From the NCBI GenBank assembly GCA_030550275.1, contig JAUQPR010000013.1, forward strand, positions 1 through 59,249: DNA of 59,249 nucleotides. The letters run 5' to 3'. Source of the DNA: Bacteroidota bacterium (GTDB lineage: Bacteria > Bacteroidota > Ignavibacteria > Kapaibacteriales > HRBIN21). Below the pieces are notes generated by a model, which was given only the letters and a program-made list of their open reading frames with translations, was not told where the DNA came from and made no database searches. The position numbers were made by a program, and so were the translations under genes. The first letter of the stretch is position 1; the number at the start of each line of letters is the position of its first letter. Shown in pieces: positions 28,757-40,274 of this stretch.

Positions 28757-29908
28757 CTACTGCCGCGAGCGCGCCTGGAGGACGTCTTCGGCAAGCAGGT
28801 CGAGCGTCCCCACTATGGCTTCCCAGCTCCATTCCCGTGCGGCAGCATGCAGGAATGGGGCAAACTCCCGTGCCCGCCCGTTGCCGAAGAAATCCGCTAT
28901 GGCTTCTGCGAGCGCCTCTGCGCGCGGTTCGACGATGTAGCCGGTCTGCCCTGGACGGACGTACTCAGGGAGCCCGCCAACATTGGTCACCACAACCGGT
29001 CGCTCGTAGCGTAGCGCCAGCGGAGTAATGCCGCTCTGAGTGGCGCTCCGGTAGGGCTGGACGACCAGATCGGCTGCGGCAAAGTAGAGCGGGATCTCCT
29101 GCTGCGGAATGAAGCGATTCACAACCCACACCCGCTCAGACAAGCCCAGCTGTCGGAGGCGTTGCTCGAAGGCATCCGTGGGCATGTACCACTCGCCCAC
29201 GATGAGCGTCAACGGGGGATTGGGCAACAGTGCCAGCGCTTCGGCAAGCAGGTCAATGCCTTTGTACGGGCGGACCAGCCCGAAGAAGAGCAGCACAGGC
29301 TCGGATTCCGGAATTCCCAACCGCTTGCGAGCAAGCGCACGCTCTGGGGCGGGACCGTAATCGAAGGGCGGATGGGGATGCACGCGGTAGGGCTGCTGCC
29401 TGAGGAACGGCTCCAGCTCGTGCGCGACGGCATGGGAGAGCACAAGGAAGCCTTCCAGCCCATCCAGCAGAAAGCGCGTCAGAAGGCGCGCCAGAGGGAA
29501 GCGTTCGTGGGGCGATACATTGTGCACGATGCCCAGCAACAGGGTCTGCGGGCTCCGCCGGCGAACAATCCGTGCAACGCTGCCCAGGCACGGGGCAAAG
29601 AAGGGCAGCCACACGTTGATGAGCAGCGCATCGGGAGCGTGCGCGGCAAGCTCAAGCGCTGTGCGGTACCAGTTCCACGGCAGCAGCGAATGCAGCCGCG
29701 CTACGATAGGGAGTCCCTCCGGCGGAGGCTCCTCGCTCCACTGGGTGCGCCCGGGGAAGAGCCACGGAGGGTACTGGTAGCGGAAGGTGTAGATGAGCGC
29801 CTGCCGTCCGGCTCGGATATAGGCTGCGGCAAGCGATTCGGTGTAGGTGGCAATTCCCCCGCGACGCAAGGGGTAAGCCGGTCCAATCAGCACAATGCGG
29901 GCGAGCAT
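28757..29908 (-). CDS. GT4-family glycosyltransferase
   Basis: This 383-residue GT-B protein has an N-terminal domain with the glycine-rich PLRRGGIATYTESLA loop. The C-terminal domain includes LLFFGLVRPYKGIDLLAEAL and the donor-binding QPYRSATQSGITPLALRYERPVV region with the family E replaced in a Q-S-G-I context. It likely adds a sugar to a lipid-linked or surface glycan. It is transcribed alone; I see no standard promoter element close to its start. Confidence 0.83.
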   Translation of the reverse strand: MLARIVLIGPAYPLRRGGIATYTESLAAAYIRAGRQALIYTFRYQYPPWLFPGRTQWSEEPPPEGLPIVARLHSLLPWNWYRTALELAAHAPDALLINVWLPFFAPCLGSVARIVRRRSPQTLLLGIVHNVSPHERFPLARLLTRFLLDGLEGFLVLSHAVAHELEPFLRQQPYRVHPHPPFDYGPAPERALARKRLGIPESEPVLLFFGLVRPYKGIDLLAEALALLPNPPLTLIVGEWYMPTDAFEQRLRQLGLSERVWVVNRFIPQQEIPLYFAAADLVVQPYRSATQSGITPLALRYERPVVVTNVGGLPEYVRPGQTGYIVEPRAEALAEAIADFFGNGRAREFAPFLHAAAREWSWEAIVGTLDLLAEDVLQARSRQ

Positions 29909-30001
29909 GCTTGCGACCTCAAGCTCCGGCGCTGAATACGAGCCTGGAGTGCCTGGATTGCACCATGAGGGGGATTGTGCAGCTCTGAGAGGGCAAGCTC
30001 G

Positions 30002-30009
30002 TAAGTTTG
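30002..30009 (+). promoter_or_regulatory. TAnnTTTG -7 element for sdhB
   Basis: TAAGTTTG lies 34 bases before the sdhB ATG at 30043, in the only intergenic gap upstream of it. Confidence 0.5.
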
Positions 30010-30042
30010 TGTCGGCGTTGCATCAGCAATGTGGGAAAGCTC

Positions 30043-30753
30043 ATGCGCATCCAGGTCAAGATTCTGCGGTACAATCCCGAACGGGATGAGCGCCCGCACT
30101 ACGAGATCTTCACCCTCGAGGATGTGCATCCGACCGACCGCGTGCTGGACATCCTGCATCGGATCAAAGAGGAGCAGGACGGGAGCCTGACGTTCCGGCG
30201 CTCGTGCGCGCATGGGATGTGTGGCTCCGATGCCATGAAGATCAACGGGCGCAATGCGCTTGCCTGTACCGTGTTGCTGCGCGATTTGGACCTGCGCAAG
30301 CCCATTGTCATTGAGCCGCTGCCCTTCTTCCCGATCATCAAGGACCTGGTGGTGGACCTGGAGCCCTTCTTCCAGAAGTACGAAGCCGTCAAGCCGTATC
30401 TGCTGCCGCGCGAGGCGCCTCCGGAGGACGGGCGCGAGTACCGTGTGCTGCCGGAGCAGATGGAGCGGATTATGGAGTCAACCAAGTGCATCCTGTGTGC
30501 GTGTTGCTCGGCTTCGTGCCCCTCGCTGTGGTCGCATCCGGATTACCTGGCGCCGGCGGCACTGCTGAAGGCATACCGCTTTATCTTCGACCCGCGCGAT
30601 GGGGCAACCCAGGAGCGGCTGGCAATCGTGGGCACGGAGAACGGCGTCTGGCGCTGCCATACGGTTTACAACTGCGTGGAGGCATGCCCGAAGGAGATTG
30701 ACGTCACGTGGCATATCTCGCAGCTGAAGAAGGCGCTCGTCAACGGCGGGTGA
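30043..30753 (+). CDS. sdhB: succinate dehydrogenase/fumarate reductase iron-sulfur subunit
   Basis: This is 236 residues from ATG 30043. The [2Fe-2S] domain has SCAHGMCGSDAM, the [4Fe-4S] ligands lie in CILCACCSASCP, and YNCVEACPKEID supplies the remaining cluster cysteines. It carries electrons between the flavoprotein and the quinone site at the inner membrane. No sdhA or sdhC/D lies beside it, so the complex is encoded in pieces, or this is a stand-alone paralogue. Confidence 0.9.
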   Translation: MRIQVKILRYNPERDERPHYEIFTLEDVHPTDRVLDILHRIKEEQDGSLTFRRSCAHGMCGSDAMKINGRNALACTVLLRDLDLRKPIVIEPLPFFPIIKDLVVDLEPFFQKYEAVKPYLLPREAPPEDGREYRVLPEQMERIMESTKCILCACCSASCPSLWSHPDYLAPAALLKAYRFIFDPRDGATQERLAIVGTENGVWRCHTVYNCVEACPKEIDVTWHISQLKKALVNGG

Positions 30754-30777
30754 GCGGTGGGGCAGCGGCAATGCTGC

Positions 30778-32256
<1,479 letters not shown>

Positions 32257-32259
32257 GCC

Positions 32260-32697
32260 ATGGAGAAAGCCCTGCAGGTGGATATCGTTACGCCCCAAGG
32301 CAGTGTCTACAGTGGGGTGGTTGCCGCGGTGACGGTACCGGGGACGGTTGCACCGTTCCAGGTGCTCTACAACCACGCGCCGATTATCTCCTCGCTGGAG
32401 CCGGGAATAGTCAAGCTGCTGCTGGCAGATCTGTCACCCCGGTACTACGTCGTGGGGGGCGGGTTTGTAGAGGTACTGCACAACCATGTGACGGTGTTGG
32501 TCGATCAGGTAGAGCCTGCCGAGCGAATCGATCTGCAGGAGGCGCAGCAGCAGGTTCGCCAGGCACAGCAGCGGTTGGCTTCTGCGCAAACGCTGGAGGA
32601 AGCCCGGCAGGCGCGCCAGGAGCTGCATCGAGCGGAGCTGCGGTTGCGGGCAGCCCGCCTGGCGCAGGGGCAGCGGGAGAGCGGTGCCGGAGATTGA
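32260..32697 (+). CDS. atpC: F1F0 ATP synthase subunit epsilon
   Basis: This 145-residue subunit has the N-terminal beta-sandwich (VDIVTPQGSVYSGVV, PGTVAPFQVLYNHAPIIS, GGGFVEVLHNHVTVL) and an Ala/Gln/Arg-rich helical C-terminal domain. It forms part of the rotor stalk and can inhibit ATP hydrolysis. It starts three bases after the atpD stop. Confidence 0.93.
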   Translation: MEKALQVDIVTPQGSVYSGVVAAVTVPGTVAPFQVLYNHAPIISSLEPGIVKLLLADLSPRYYVVGGGFVEVLHNHVTVLVDQVEPAERIDLQEAQQQVRQAQQRLASAQTLEEARQARQELHRAELRLRAARLAQGQRESGAGD

Positions 32698-32721
32698 GCT
32701 CCGTGTTTCGCTTATCTGTCG

Positions 32722-32729
32722 TAGTTTTG
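32722..32729 (+). promoter_or_regulatory. TAnnTTTG -7 element for groES-groEL
   Basis: TAGTTTTG ends 10 bases upstream of the CIRCE operator, so the start of transcription would fall just before or at CIRCE. This is the arrangement in which HrcA blocks initiation. Confidence 0.65.
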
Positions 32730-32739
32730 CAGCCGGATA

Positions 32740-32766
32740 TTAGCACTCACCCGCAGAGAGTGCTAA
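32740..32766. promoter_or_regulatory. CIRCE operator (HrcA binding site)
   Basis: This is a perfect inverted repeat TTAGCACTC-N9-GAGTGCTAA, identical to the CIRCE consensus. It lies 73 bases before groES and directly after the promoter element, so groESL should be repressed by HrcA and induced by heat. Confidence 0.97.
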
Positions 32767-32838
32767 CAATAGACTCAAGAGTCGCATCGTCATTAGCCTC
32801 GGCGCAGGGTGTATGTCGAACAGTTCGGTTGCACAGCC

Positions 32839-33141
32839 ATGAAGCTCACCCCGTTGTATGATCGCGTCGTCATCAAGCCTGCTCCGCCGGAGGAGGTGAC
32901 CAAGGGCGGGATCATCATTCCGGACACGGCGAAGGAGAAGCCACAGCAAGGTGAGGTGGTTGCCGTTGGGAAGGGGAAGCTCACCGAGGACGGGAAGCTC
33001 ATCCCCTTGCAGGTCAAGGTCGGTGACCAGGTGCTCTTTGGCAAGTACGCCGGCACCGAGGTGACCATCGATGGGGAGGAGTACCTCATCATGCGCGAGA
33101 GTGACATCTACGCCATCATCAACACAAACGGGCAGTCGTAA
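32839..33141 (+). CDS. groES: co-chaperonin GroES
   Basis: This is the 100-residue Cpn10. It starts [19 protein letters not shown] and contains the mobile loop [24 protein letters not shown] and the [16 protein letters not shown] end. It caps the GroEL cage. An upstream in-frame GTG (32809) is less likely. It lies 26 bases before groEL and is under CIRCE control. Confidence 0.97.
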   Translation: MKLTPLYDRVVIKPAPPEEVTKGGIIIPDTAKEKPQQGEVVAVGKGKLTEDGKLIPLQVKVGDQVLFGKYAGTEVTIDGEEYLIMRESDIYAIINTNGQS

Positions 33142-33146
33142 GTTGA

Positions 33147-34787
<1,641 letters not shown>

Positions 34788-34864
34788 ACGTCTATAGCCT
34801 CAGGACGCAGGAAAAACCGCCTGCCCTCTTGAGGTTCCCTCCACATACTCACACCGCCCCCCAG

Positions 34865-34904
34865 CCCCTGTGCTTGCGCCCTGCAGGCACAGGGGTCCTT
34901 TTTT
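34865..34904 (+). terminator. rho-independent terminator after groEL
   Basis: CCCCTGTGC (34865-34873) pairs perfectly with GCACAGGGG (34887-34895). The T-rich tract TCCTTTTTT follows directly. It ends the groESL transcript and reaches the stop codon of the facing MGMT-domain gene. Confidence 0.85.
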
Positions 34905-34905
34905 C

Positions 34906-35238
34906 TCAAGGCTCGGCGCGTGGAGGTACCCAGAGGTAGCGCGCAAGGTCTACGCGGTCGTCTTCGACGCGGACACCCTCCGACTCCAGCAGCTCCTGCA
35001 TGAGCGTTGGGGTAGCGAAATGGTGCTTTCCGGTGAGCTCGCCGCGGCGATTGACAACCCGGTGGCAGGGGATTGAAGCATCGAAGCGAGCAGCGTGGAG
35101 AGCCCAGCCCACCAAGCGCGCGGCAGAGCGCACCCCAAGCGCCTCGGCAATGTGCCCGTAGGTGGTAACTTTGCCCGCTGGGATTTGGCGAACCAGTTCG
35201 TAGACCCGCTCGAAGAAATCCCGATGGTTGCCGGACAT
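34906..35238 (-). CDS. MGMT-family DNA-binding/alkyltransferase domain protein
   Basis: This 110-residue protein corresponds to the C-terminal domain of O6-alkylguanine-DNA alkyltransferase only. FERVYELVRQIPAGKVTTYGHIAEALG is the helix-turn-helix region, and PCHRVVNRRGEL keeps the acceptor cysteine (C58). Alkyltransferase-like proteins usually have Trp or Ala there, so this one could be a minimal active repair protein. It faces groEL's terminator at its 3' end and its start overlaps the divergent BtuF-like gene by 15 bases. Confidence 0.85.
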   Translation of the reverse strand: MSGNHRDFFERVYELVRQIPAGKVTTYGHIAEALGVRSAARLVGWALHAARFDASIPCHRVVNRRGELTGKHHFATPTLMQELLESEGVRVEDDRVDLARYLWVPPRAEP

Positions 35239-36045
35239 GTTCCGCGACCGCGCTTGCCACAGCGCATTGTGTGCTTGACGGAGGAGACGACGGAGACGCT
35301 CTACGCCTTGGGTGCCGGAGAGCTCGTCGTCGGCGTTTCGGGGTTCACGGTACGCCCGCCAGAGGCGCGGAAGAAGCCGAAGGTGTCCACCTTTCTGGAT
35401 GCCAATATTGAGCGGATTCTGGCGCTGCAGCCCGATGTTGTGCTGGCATGGTCGGATCTGCAGGCGAACATTTGCGCCGAGCTGATTCGCAACGGTGTGG
35501 AGGTCATCTGCTTCAACCACCGCACGGTGGAGGGAATCCTCTCCATGATCGTGCGTCTCGGGGCGTTGGTGGGGAGGGCTGCTCGGGCACGGGCGTACGT
35601 GCGCTCCTTGCGTGCGGGATTGCGCCGAGCTGCGCAGCGTGGGCGGCAACGGCGCCGCCGTCCACGGGTCTACTTCGAGGAGTGGGACGACCCCTTGATT
35701 ACCGGCATCGGCTGGGTCAGCGAACTCATTCGCCTGTGTGGAGGCGAAGATATCTTCCCTGAGCTCAGTGCATATCCGGATGCACGGCGCCGGATCGTGG
35801 CTGACCCGGCGGAGGTCGTGCGGCGCGCGCCGGACATCATCCTGGTGTCCTGGTGTGGGAAGATGTTCAAGCCCGAACGGCTCCGCAGCCGTCCTGGGTG
35901 GGAGAGCATCCCCGCAGTCCAGAGCGGGCACGTCTATGAGCTGCCGGCGGAGGTGATTCTGCAGCCCGGTCCGGCTGCTTTGACCGATGGGGTGCAGTTG
36001 CTGCTGGAGATCTTCGACCGCTGGGAGCGGCAATGCGCCGACTGA
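35224..36045 (+). CDS. BtuF-like cobalamin/siderophore-binding periplasmic-fold protein without signal peptide
   Basis: From ATG 35224 this is a 273-residue PBP of the helical-backbone type. QRIVCLTEETTETLYALGAGELVVGVSGF opens the fold, then ILALQPDVVLAWSDLQ, and GHVYELPAEVILQPGPAALTDGVQLL closes it. I cannot see a signal peptide, and extending the start upstream gives no hydrophobic stretch, so it may be cytoplasmic. It overlaps the thiamine pyrophosphokinase gene by 13 bases. The ligand is unknown; a cobalamin-like compound is the usual guess for this subfamily. Confidence 0.75.
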   Translation: MVAGHVPRPRLPQRIVCLTEETTETLYALGAGELVVGVSGFTVRPPEARKKPKVSTFLDANIERILALQPDVVLAWSDLQANICAELIRNGVEVICFNHRTVEGILSMIVRLGALVGRAARARAYVRSLRAGLRRAAQRGRQRRRRPRVYFEEWDDPLITGIGWVSELIRLCGGEDIFPELSAYPDARRRIVADPAEVVRRAPDIILVSWCGKMFKPERLRSRPGWESIPAVQSGHVYELPAEVILQPGPAALTDGVQLLLEIFDRWERQCAD

Positions 36046-36704
36046 GCTTTGATGCCGCTTTCGATGCGGTTGTGTGCCTGGATGGCACCATACCCGAACG
36101 CGAGGTGTTCCAGCGCGTACAGCGCTGCCCGGTTGTGGCTGCCGATGGAGCTGCCGTACAGCTATTCCGTCACTACGGTCTCCGCGCGGATGTGATCATC
36201 GGAGACCTCGATGCCTTCTGGCGGGCTCCCGAGGCGCAATGGCTGCGGACGGCGCGCCTGGTCCAGATTGCCGAGCAGGAGACCAACGATTTCGAGAAAG
36301 CCCTGCAATTCTGCCACCAGCAGGGATGGCGGCGCCTGCTCGTTGTCGGCTTCCAAGGACGCGAGCCAGACCATACGCTCATCAACTGGAGCGTGGCGCT
36401 CCGCTGCGGTCGGGAGCTGGAGCTGTGCTTCTACGATAGCGGTCGGTACGGAATCCTGCTGTGGGAATCGGTTGAGCTGGCGCTGGAGGTGGGCGAGGTG
36501 CTCTCGCTGGTGCCGCAGCCGGCAGCTCGCGTTCGAACGCACGGGCTGGTTTGGGAGCTCACCGATGAGCGCCTGCAGTGGGGGGTTCGGGAGAGTGCCC
36601 GCAACGTTGTCCGCTCTGTCCCTGTGCGCATTGAGCTCAGCGAAGGTGCGGTGGCGCTGTTTTGCCAGGCGCGCCTCCCGCATGCCCCTCGGTGGGAGCG
36701 GTAG
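36033..36704 (+). CDS. thiamine pyrophosphokinase
   Basis: TPK transfers pyrophosphate from ATP to thiamine. The 223 residues include VAADGAA, the acidic GDLDAF motif, ETNDFEKALQF and VVGFQGREPDHTLINWSV, matching the DxD and GGRxDH elements of the family (here the last reads GREPDH). The beta-sandwich C-terminal domain is present. Its 3' end overlaps the convergent comEC by 68 bases. Confidence 0.88.
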   Translation: MRRLSFDAAFDAVVCLDGTIPEREVFQRVQRCPVVAADGAAVQLFRHYGLRADVIIGDLDAFWRAPEAQWLRTARLVQIAEQETNDFEKALQFCHQQGWRRLLVVGFQGREPDHTLINWSVALRCGRELELCFYDSGRYGILLWESVELALEVGEVLSLVPQPAARVRTHGLVWELTDERLQWGVRESARNVVRSVPVRIELSEGAVALFCQARLPHAPRWER

Positions 36705-38574
36705 CGGCACTGCCGGGATGCCCTGGGGAGGCGAGTAGCGCTCGGAGAAGGTGCTCGGGTGCTTGGATGACAGTGCACTGCGGGTGAGCCCGGGCAATGC
36801 GGACGGCGGCGTACTCGCTGGAGTTGCCGGCGTAGAGGATCCACAGGTGCCCAGGAAGCTGCTGTGCGTAGCGCTCGAGTGCACGGTCAGGACGGGGCTT
36901 CCCGTGAGGGTATCGGTCCAGCAGCACCAGCAGCGTGCCCTCAGTGAGCGGGAGCTGCCGCAGGAGGATGTGCTCGCGCAGCAGGGACATCGGGGCATGC
37001 TGCGGGCGCACCGCCAGCGCTCCAAGGAGGGTCAACACAGCAACGGTCAGCGCGCGTGGCAGGAGAACCCGGAGGTTCGGTGCCCACAGGAGCCAAAGGA
37101 GTCCCCACTGGATTCCAAATGCCAAGGGTACGCTGCTCCACCCCTCCACGGCTGCAATGGGGAGCTGCGCCGCCGTGCGAACGCACGCCATTGCCGGGAG
37201 CATGCATGCTTGCGCGGCGGAGGCGTAGAGTCCGGCAACAGCGTTGCTGAGCGGATATGCCAGCAGGCTCAAAATCCCCGCAAGCATCCCCAGCGAACAC
37301 AGCGGCACAACAACGAGGTTGAGCGGAATCGCCAGCAGCGAGAACATCTGGAAGTGCAGCGCAACAAGCGGTGCGCTCACCGTGGAGGCTGCCAAGCTGA
37401 CGGCGCTCAACTGCACAATTCCCGCCGGCATCCAAGGGAGCAGCTCCTGAATCCGCTGCCGGAGCGGTTCGTAGAGGAGTGCAATCCCCAGCATCGCCAT
37501 CGTAGAGAGCTGGAAGGAGCTGGAGAACGCCTGAGCGGGGTCCAACAAGAGCGTCATCAAGGCAACGGCGGCAACAAGGTTGGGCAGCATGACCGGGCGC
37601 TGGAGCAGAGCAATTCCCCACGCAAGCGCTGCTGTGATGCCCGCCCGCACCGCCGAGGGCTGCGCCCCGGTCAACAGCACAAAGGCAGCAAGGGCAATGC
37701 AGAAGATGCCCCAGCGCAATCCCTGCCACGGCACAAATCCCAATGCGATGGAGATCGCCGCCGCAAGGATGCCAACGTGTAATCCGCTGACGGCTAACAC
37801 ATGCGCAACTCCGGCAAGCGCAAACGCTCGCCGCTCCTCTGGCTGCAGCTTCGAACGGTCCCCGCACAGCAGAGCCGCCATAACTCCGGCAAGCCACTCA
37901 GGGTAGAGCTGTGCGATCGCGTGCAACACATGCTGCCGCTGCTGCGCAATCCAGCGGGAGAGAGATGCTGACCATGAGCCCTCCCGAGCCCACAGGGCGA
38001 CACCTTCGCGGTGAGCGGTAGCAACCCATTGCGCGCCAAGATGGGCGCAATACTCCCATTCGGGGAAATCCGTGGGGAGCTGGGCTGGAGTCGGAGGGCG
38101 GACCCGTACGTGCGCGCGCAGGAATTCGCCAGGCGTTCGCCATGGTTCGGTGCCATCGGTTCCGAAGACGTGGAGGAGCACCCTTGTCTGCACGGGCGGA
38201 AGTGCTTGGGCATCGAGTTCGCCTTCGACCAGCACTCGGAGCACCGGGGGCTCATCGCGGAGCACCTGGCGTATCTGTCCGGCGAGCAGAGCCGGAATTG
38301 GCTCCAGCCGATGCGGGATTCGCACCGGAAGTGCCTCGCGCCAGCACATGCTCCACCAGAGAGCAACAGTGCCGACCGAACACAGGTACGCCAGCGCCCG
38401 GTGCCGCAGCACCCACAGAAGGGCTCCGCACGCTGCCATGCCGCAGAGCAGCGCTGTGGTCAATTCCCGCCCCCAGTTCCAGCCAAGCTGGAGGAGCGCG
38501 ATGGCTACTGCAAGGCTGAGCAGGCAAAAGCGAAGCGCAGGGGCTTCGCACAGGGCTTTCTTCAGCGCCTCCAT
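36637..38574 (-). CDS. comEC: ComEC/Rec2 family competence membrane protein
   Basis: This 645-residue protein has an N-terminal OB-like domain (about 60-190) and a competence domain with GDRSKLQPEERRAFALAGVAHVLAVSGLHVGILAA, the signature of ComEC. About ten membrane segments follow. The C-terminal part (about 550-645) has no metallo-beta-lactamase HxHxDH motif, as in the shorter ComEC forms. It should form the inner-membrane DNA channel. A TATCTTTG element lies 31 bases upstream of the start. Confidence 0.87.
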   Translation of the reverse strand: MEALKKALCEAPALRFCLLSLAVAIALLQLGWNWGRELTTALLCGMAACGALLWVLRHRALAYLCSVGTVALWWSMCWREALPVRIPHRLEPIPALLAGQIRQVLRDEPPVLRVLVEGELDAQALPPVQTRVLLHVFGTDGTEPWRTPGEFLRAHVRVRPPTPAQLPTDFPEWEYCAHLGAQWVATAHREGVALWAREGSWSASLSRWIAQQRQHVLHAIAQLYPEWLAGVMAALLCGDRSKLQPEERRAFALAGVAHVLAVSGLHVGILAAAISIALGFVPWQGLRWGIFCIALAAFVLLTGAQPSAVRAGITAALAWGIALLQRPVMLPNLVAAVALMTLLLDPAQAFSSSFQLSTMAMLGIALLYEPLRQRIQELLPWMPAGIVQLSAVSLAASTVSAPLVALHFQMFSLLAIPLNLVVVPLCSLGMLAGILSLLAYPLSNAVAGLYASAAQACMLPAMACVRTAAQLPIAAVEGWSSVPLAFGIQWGLLWLLWAPNLRVLLPRALTVAVLTLLGALAVRPQHAPMSLLREHILLRQLPLTEGTLLVLLDRYPHGKPRPDRALERYAQQLPGHLWILYAGNSSEYAAVRIARAHPQCTVIQAPEHLLRALLASPGHPGSAATAPTEGHAGGAPGKTAPPHLR

Positions 38575-38604
38575 CGCACGGTGGTTCGGTGGTGGAAGCA
38601 GGTG

Positions 38605-38612
38605 CAAAGATA
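38605..38612 (-). promoter_or_regulatory. TAnnTTTG -7 element for comEC
   Basis: The minus strand reads TATCTTTG, 31 bases before the comEC ATG. A second element on the plus strand lies 38 bases away, making a back-to-back promoter pair. Confidence 0.55.
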
Positions 38613-38650
38613 GTACTCTGCGGTGAAGCAGTCGGGAGCAGAGCATTCGC

Positions 38651-38658
38651 TAAATTTG
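38651..38658 (+). promoter_or_regulatory. TAnnTTTG -7 element for the S74-domain protein
   Basis: TAAATTTG lies 54 bases before the ATG at 38713 and is followed by a strong AGGAGG at 38701-38706. Confidence 0.55.
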
Positions 38659-38712
38659 CTCTAAGGCGGCTCGAAGCAGCCGCGTCGGATGTGCCGCACA
38701 AGGAGGCTTCCA

Positions 38713-40170
38713 ATGCGGTGGGGCGTGATCGTGTGCTTGTGCGCAGCCGTGCATGCACTGCGGGCACAGCTTCCGGGGATGATCGTCAACCGGCTACAGC
38801 TCAATGGAGAGCTGCTGCTGGGCGGCAATGCTGGAAGCGCAGGACAGGTCCTGCTCTCGCAGGGTGTTGGCGCAACGCCGACGTGGGCGGATCCAGCAAG
38901 TTTGGTCACCATCAGCGCTGCCAATGGTCTGACCAAGGTCGGCTCCGAGATCCGGCTCGGAGGCACGTTGTCGAGCGCCACAGACATTGCGCTTGCCGGG
39001 CAGGTGTTGAGCTTCTCCGGAGCCGGGAGCAGCATGGTGGTCATCGGTGCCACCACGGGGTCTGCTGCTCGGCTCTACGTGAGTAGCGTAGCCGCCGCGT
39101 ACGACGCCATCCGAGCGGTGCACAGCTCCTCGAGCACAACGTCGGCGTATGCGGCGGTGCGCGGGGAGCTCAGCGGCAGCGGGTACACGCCAGTCACAGG
39201 GTTCCTGGGCTACCATGCCAGCAACAACAAGACCTTCGGGGTGCGTACCATTGGCGGGGATTACGGGGCATGGTTTGAAAAGCCCGTCGCTATCACCCCT
39301 GGAACCATTCCGCCAACGACGACGGCGGATCTGGAGGTGCGCAATACCAGCACAGGGGCACCGGTGCAAGTACTGCTGCGGCAGACCACTGCGGTGAGTT
39401 CGGCGGGGGCGGTGCTGGCAAGCGTGGATTTCGGTGACAACTTCACAACGGCGGCGCAGGCGCAGATACGGGTGCTGCGCGGCGGCAGCGGAAGCAGCTC
39501 TTCGCTCCCCACGGAGCTCTCCTTCTGGGTGACCCCGGCGGGGAGCACGACACCGCTGGAACGGCTTCGGCTGAGCTCTTCGGGCAATCTCGGGCTGGGA
39601 GTCGCTACACCGCAAGCGCAGCTCCACCAAAATGGGGATGCGGGAAGCGTGCACAAGTTCACCGCCGGCGCTGCTACCGGTACCGCTGCCTCCGATGGCT
39701 TCGATATTGGCATCGGCAGCGATGGGACGGCATTCCTGCGCCAGCGGGAGAATGCCCCGCTGCTCTTCTACGCTAACGACCAGCCCTGGCTTCGGCTGGA
39801 GCCCACGGGCGAGCTCATCGTGCACAAGCGCTTGATTGCCCAATCGGCGCGGCGCTTCAAGCAGGATATCCGCCCGCTGGAGGGAGCCGCTGAACTGCTC
39901 AGCCATCTGCGTGGGGTGCGCTTCCGCTGGAAGCCCGAATTCGGTGGCACCGAAGATATCGGCTTCCTTGCCGAAGAGGTCGCCGAGGTGCTTCCGGAGG
40001 TTGTCCAACGCAACCCTGCAACGGGCGAGATCGAAGGGGTTGACTACACCCGCATCGTTGCCGTAGTGGTGGAAGCCTTCAAAGCGCAGCAGCAGCGCCT
40101 GGAGCAGCTTATGCGTCAACTTGAGGCGCTGGAACGGGAGGTGCAGCACCTACGCCAGCTGCTGCGGTAG
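38713..40170 (+). CDS. exported fibre-like protein with C-terminal peptidase S74 chaperone domain
   Basis: This 485-residue protein starts MRWGVIVCLCAAVHALRAQ, a signal peptide. The middle is rich in Gly, Ser, Thr and Ala, in the style of beta-helical fibre repeats (NLGLGVATPQAQLHQNGDAG). The end carries an intramolecular chaperone domain: SARRFKQDIRPL with the Ser and Lys of the autoprocessing dyad, DIGFLAEEVAEVLPEVV and VDYTRIVAVVVEAFKAQQQRLEQL as the coiled coil. In phages this domain trimerises tail spikes and cuts itself off. Here it is a single chromosomal gene with a secretion signal, so a surface fibre is likely. Confidence 0.8.
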   Translation: MRWGVIVCLCAAVHALRAQLPGMIVNRLQLNGELLLGGNAGSAGQVLLSQGVGATPTWADPASLVTISAANGLTKVGSEIRLGGTLSSATDIALAGQVLSFSGAGSSMVVIGATTGSAARLYVSSVAAAYDAIRAVHSSSSTTSAYAAVRGELSGSGYTPVTGFLGYHASNNKTFGVRTIGGDYGAWFEKPVAITPGTIPPTTTADLEVRNTSTGAPVQVLLRQTTAVSSAGAVLASVDFGDNFTTAAQAQIRVLRGGSGSSSSLPTELSFWVTPAGSTTPLERLRLSSSGNLGLGVATPQAQLHQNGDAGSVHKFTAGAATGTAASDGFDIGIGSDGTAFLRQRENAPLLFYANDQPWLRLEPTGELIVHKRLIAQSARRFKQDIRPLEGAAELLSHLRGVRFRWKPEFGGTEDIGFLAEEVAEVLPEVVQRNPATGEIEGVDYTRIVAVVVEAFKAQQQRLEQLMRQLEALEREVQHLRQLLR

Positions 40171-40192
40171 GCAGTGCACAGCGGAGCAGAAG

Positions 40193-40265
40193 TGGGCCCG
40201 GCAGGACTCGAACCTGCAACCAACGGATTATGAGTCCGCCGCTCTCACCATTGAGCTACGGGCCC
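40193..40265 (-). tRNA. tRNA with anticodon CAT (elongator Met or Ile2)
   Basis: The complement gives a 73-base cloverleaf with acceptor GGGCCCG/CGGGCCC, anticodon stem GCGGA/TCCGT and loop CTCATAA. The T arm is GCAGG-TTCGAGT-CCTGC, with discriminator A and no encoded CCA. The first pair is G-C and there is no run of three G-C pairs in the anticodon stem, so it is not the initiator. The GGGCCC acceptor leans towards Ile2 (lysidine-modified), but Met cannot be excluded. Confidence 0.93.
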
Positions 40266-40274
40266 CTACGCGCC

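Noticed and set aside
35100-36060. Cobalamin or TPP riboswitch before the BtuF-like and thiamine pyrophosphokinase genes
   Set aside because: The genes overlap each other and the divergent neighbour, leaving no leader; no riboswitch core sequence was seen.
36637-36900. comEC as a truncated gene because it lacks the C-terminal beta-lactamase-like domain
   Set aside because: Many ComEC proteins naturally lack that domain and the reading frame ends normally, so it is not evidence of damage.
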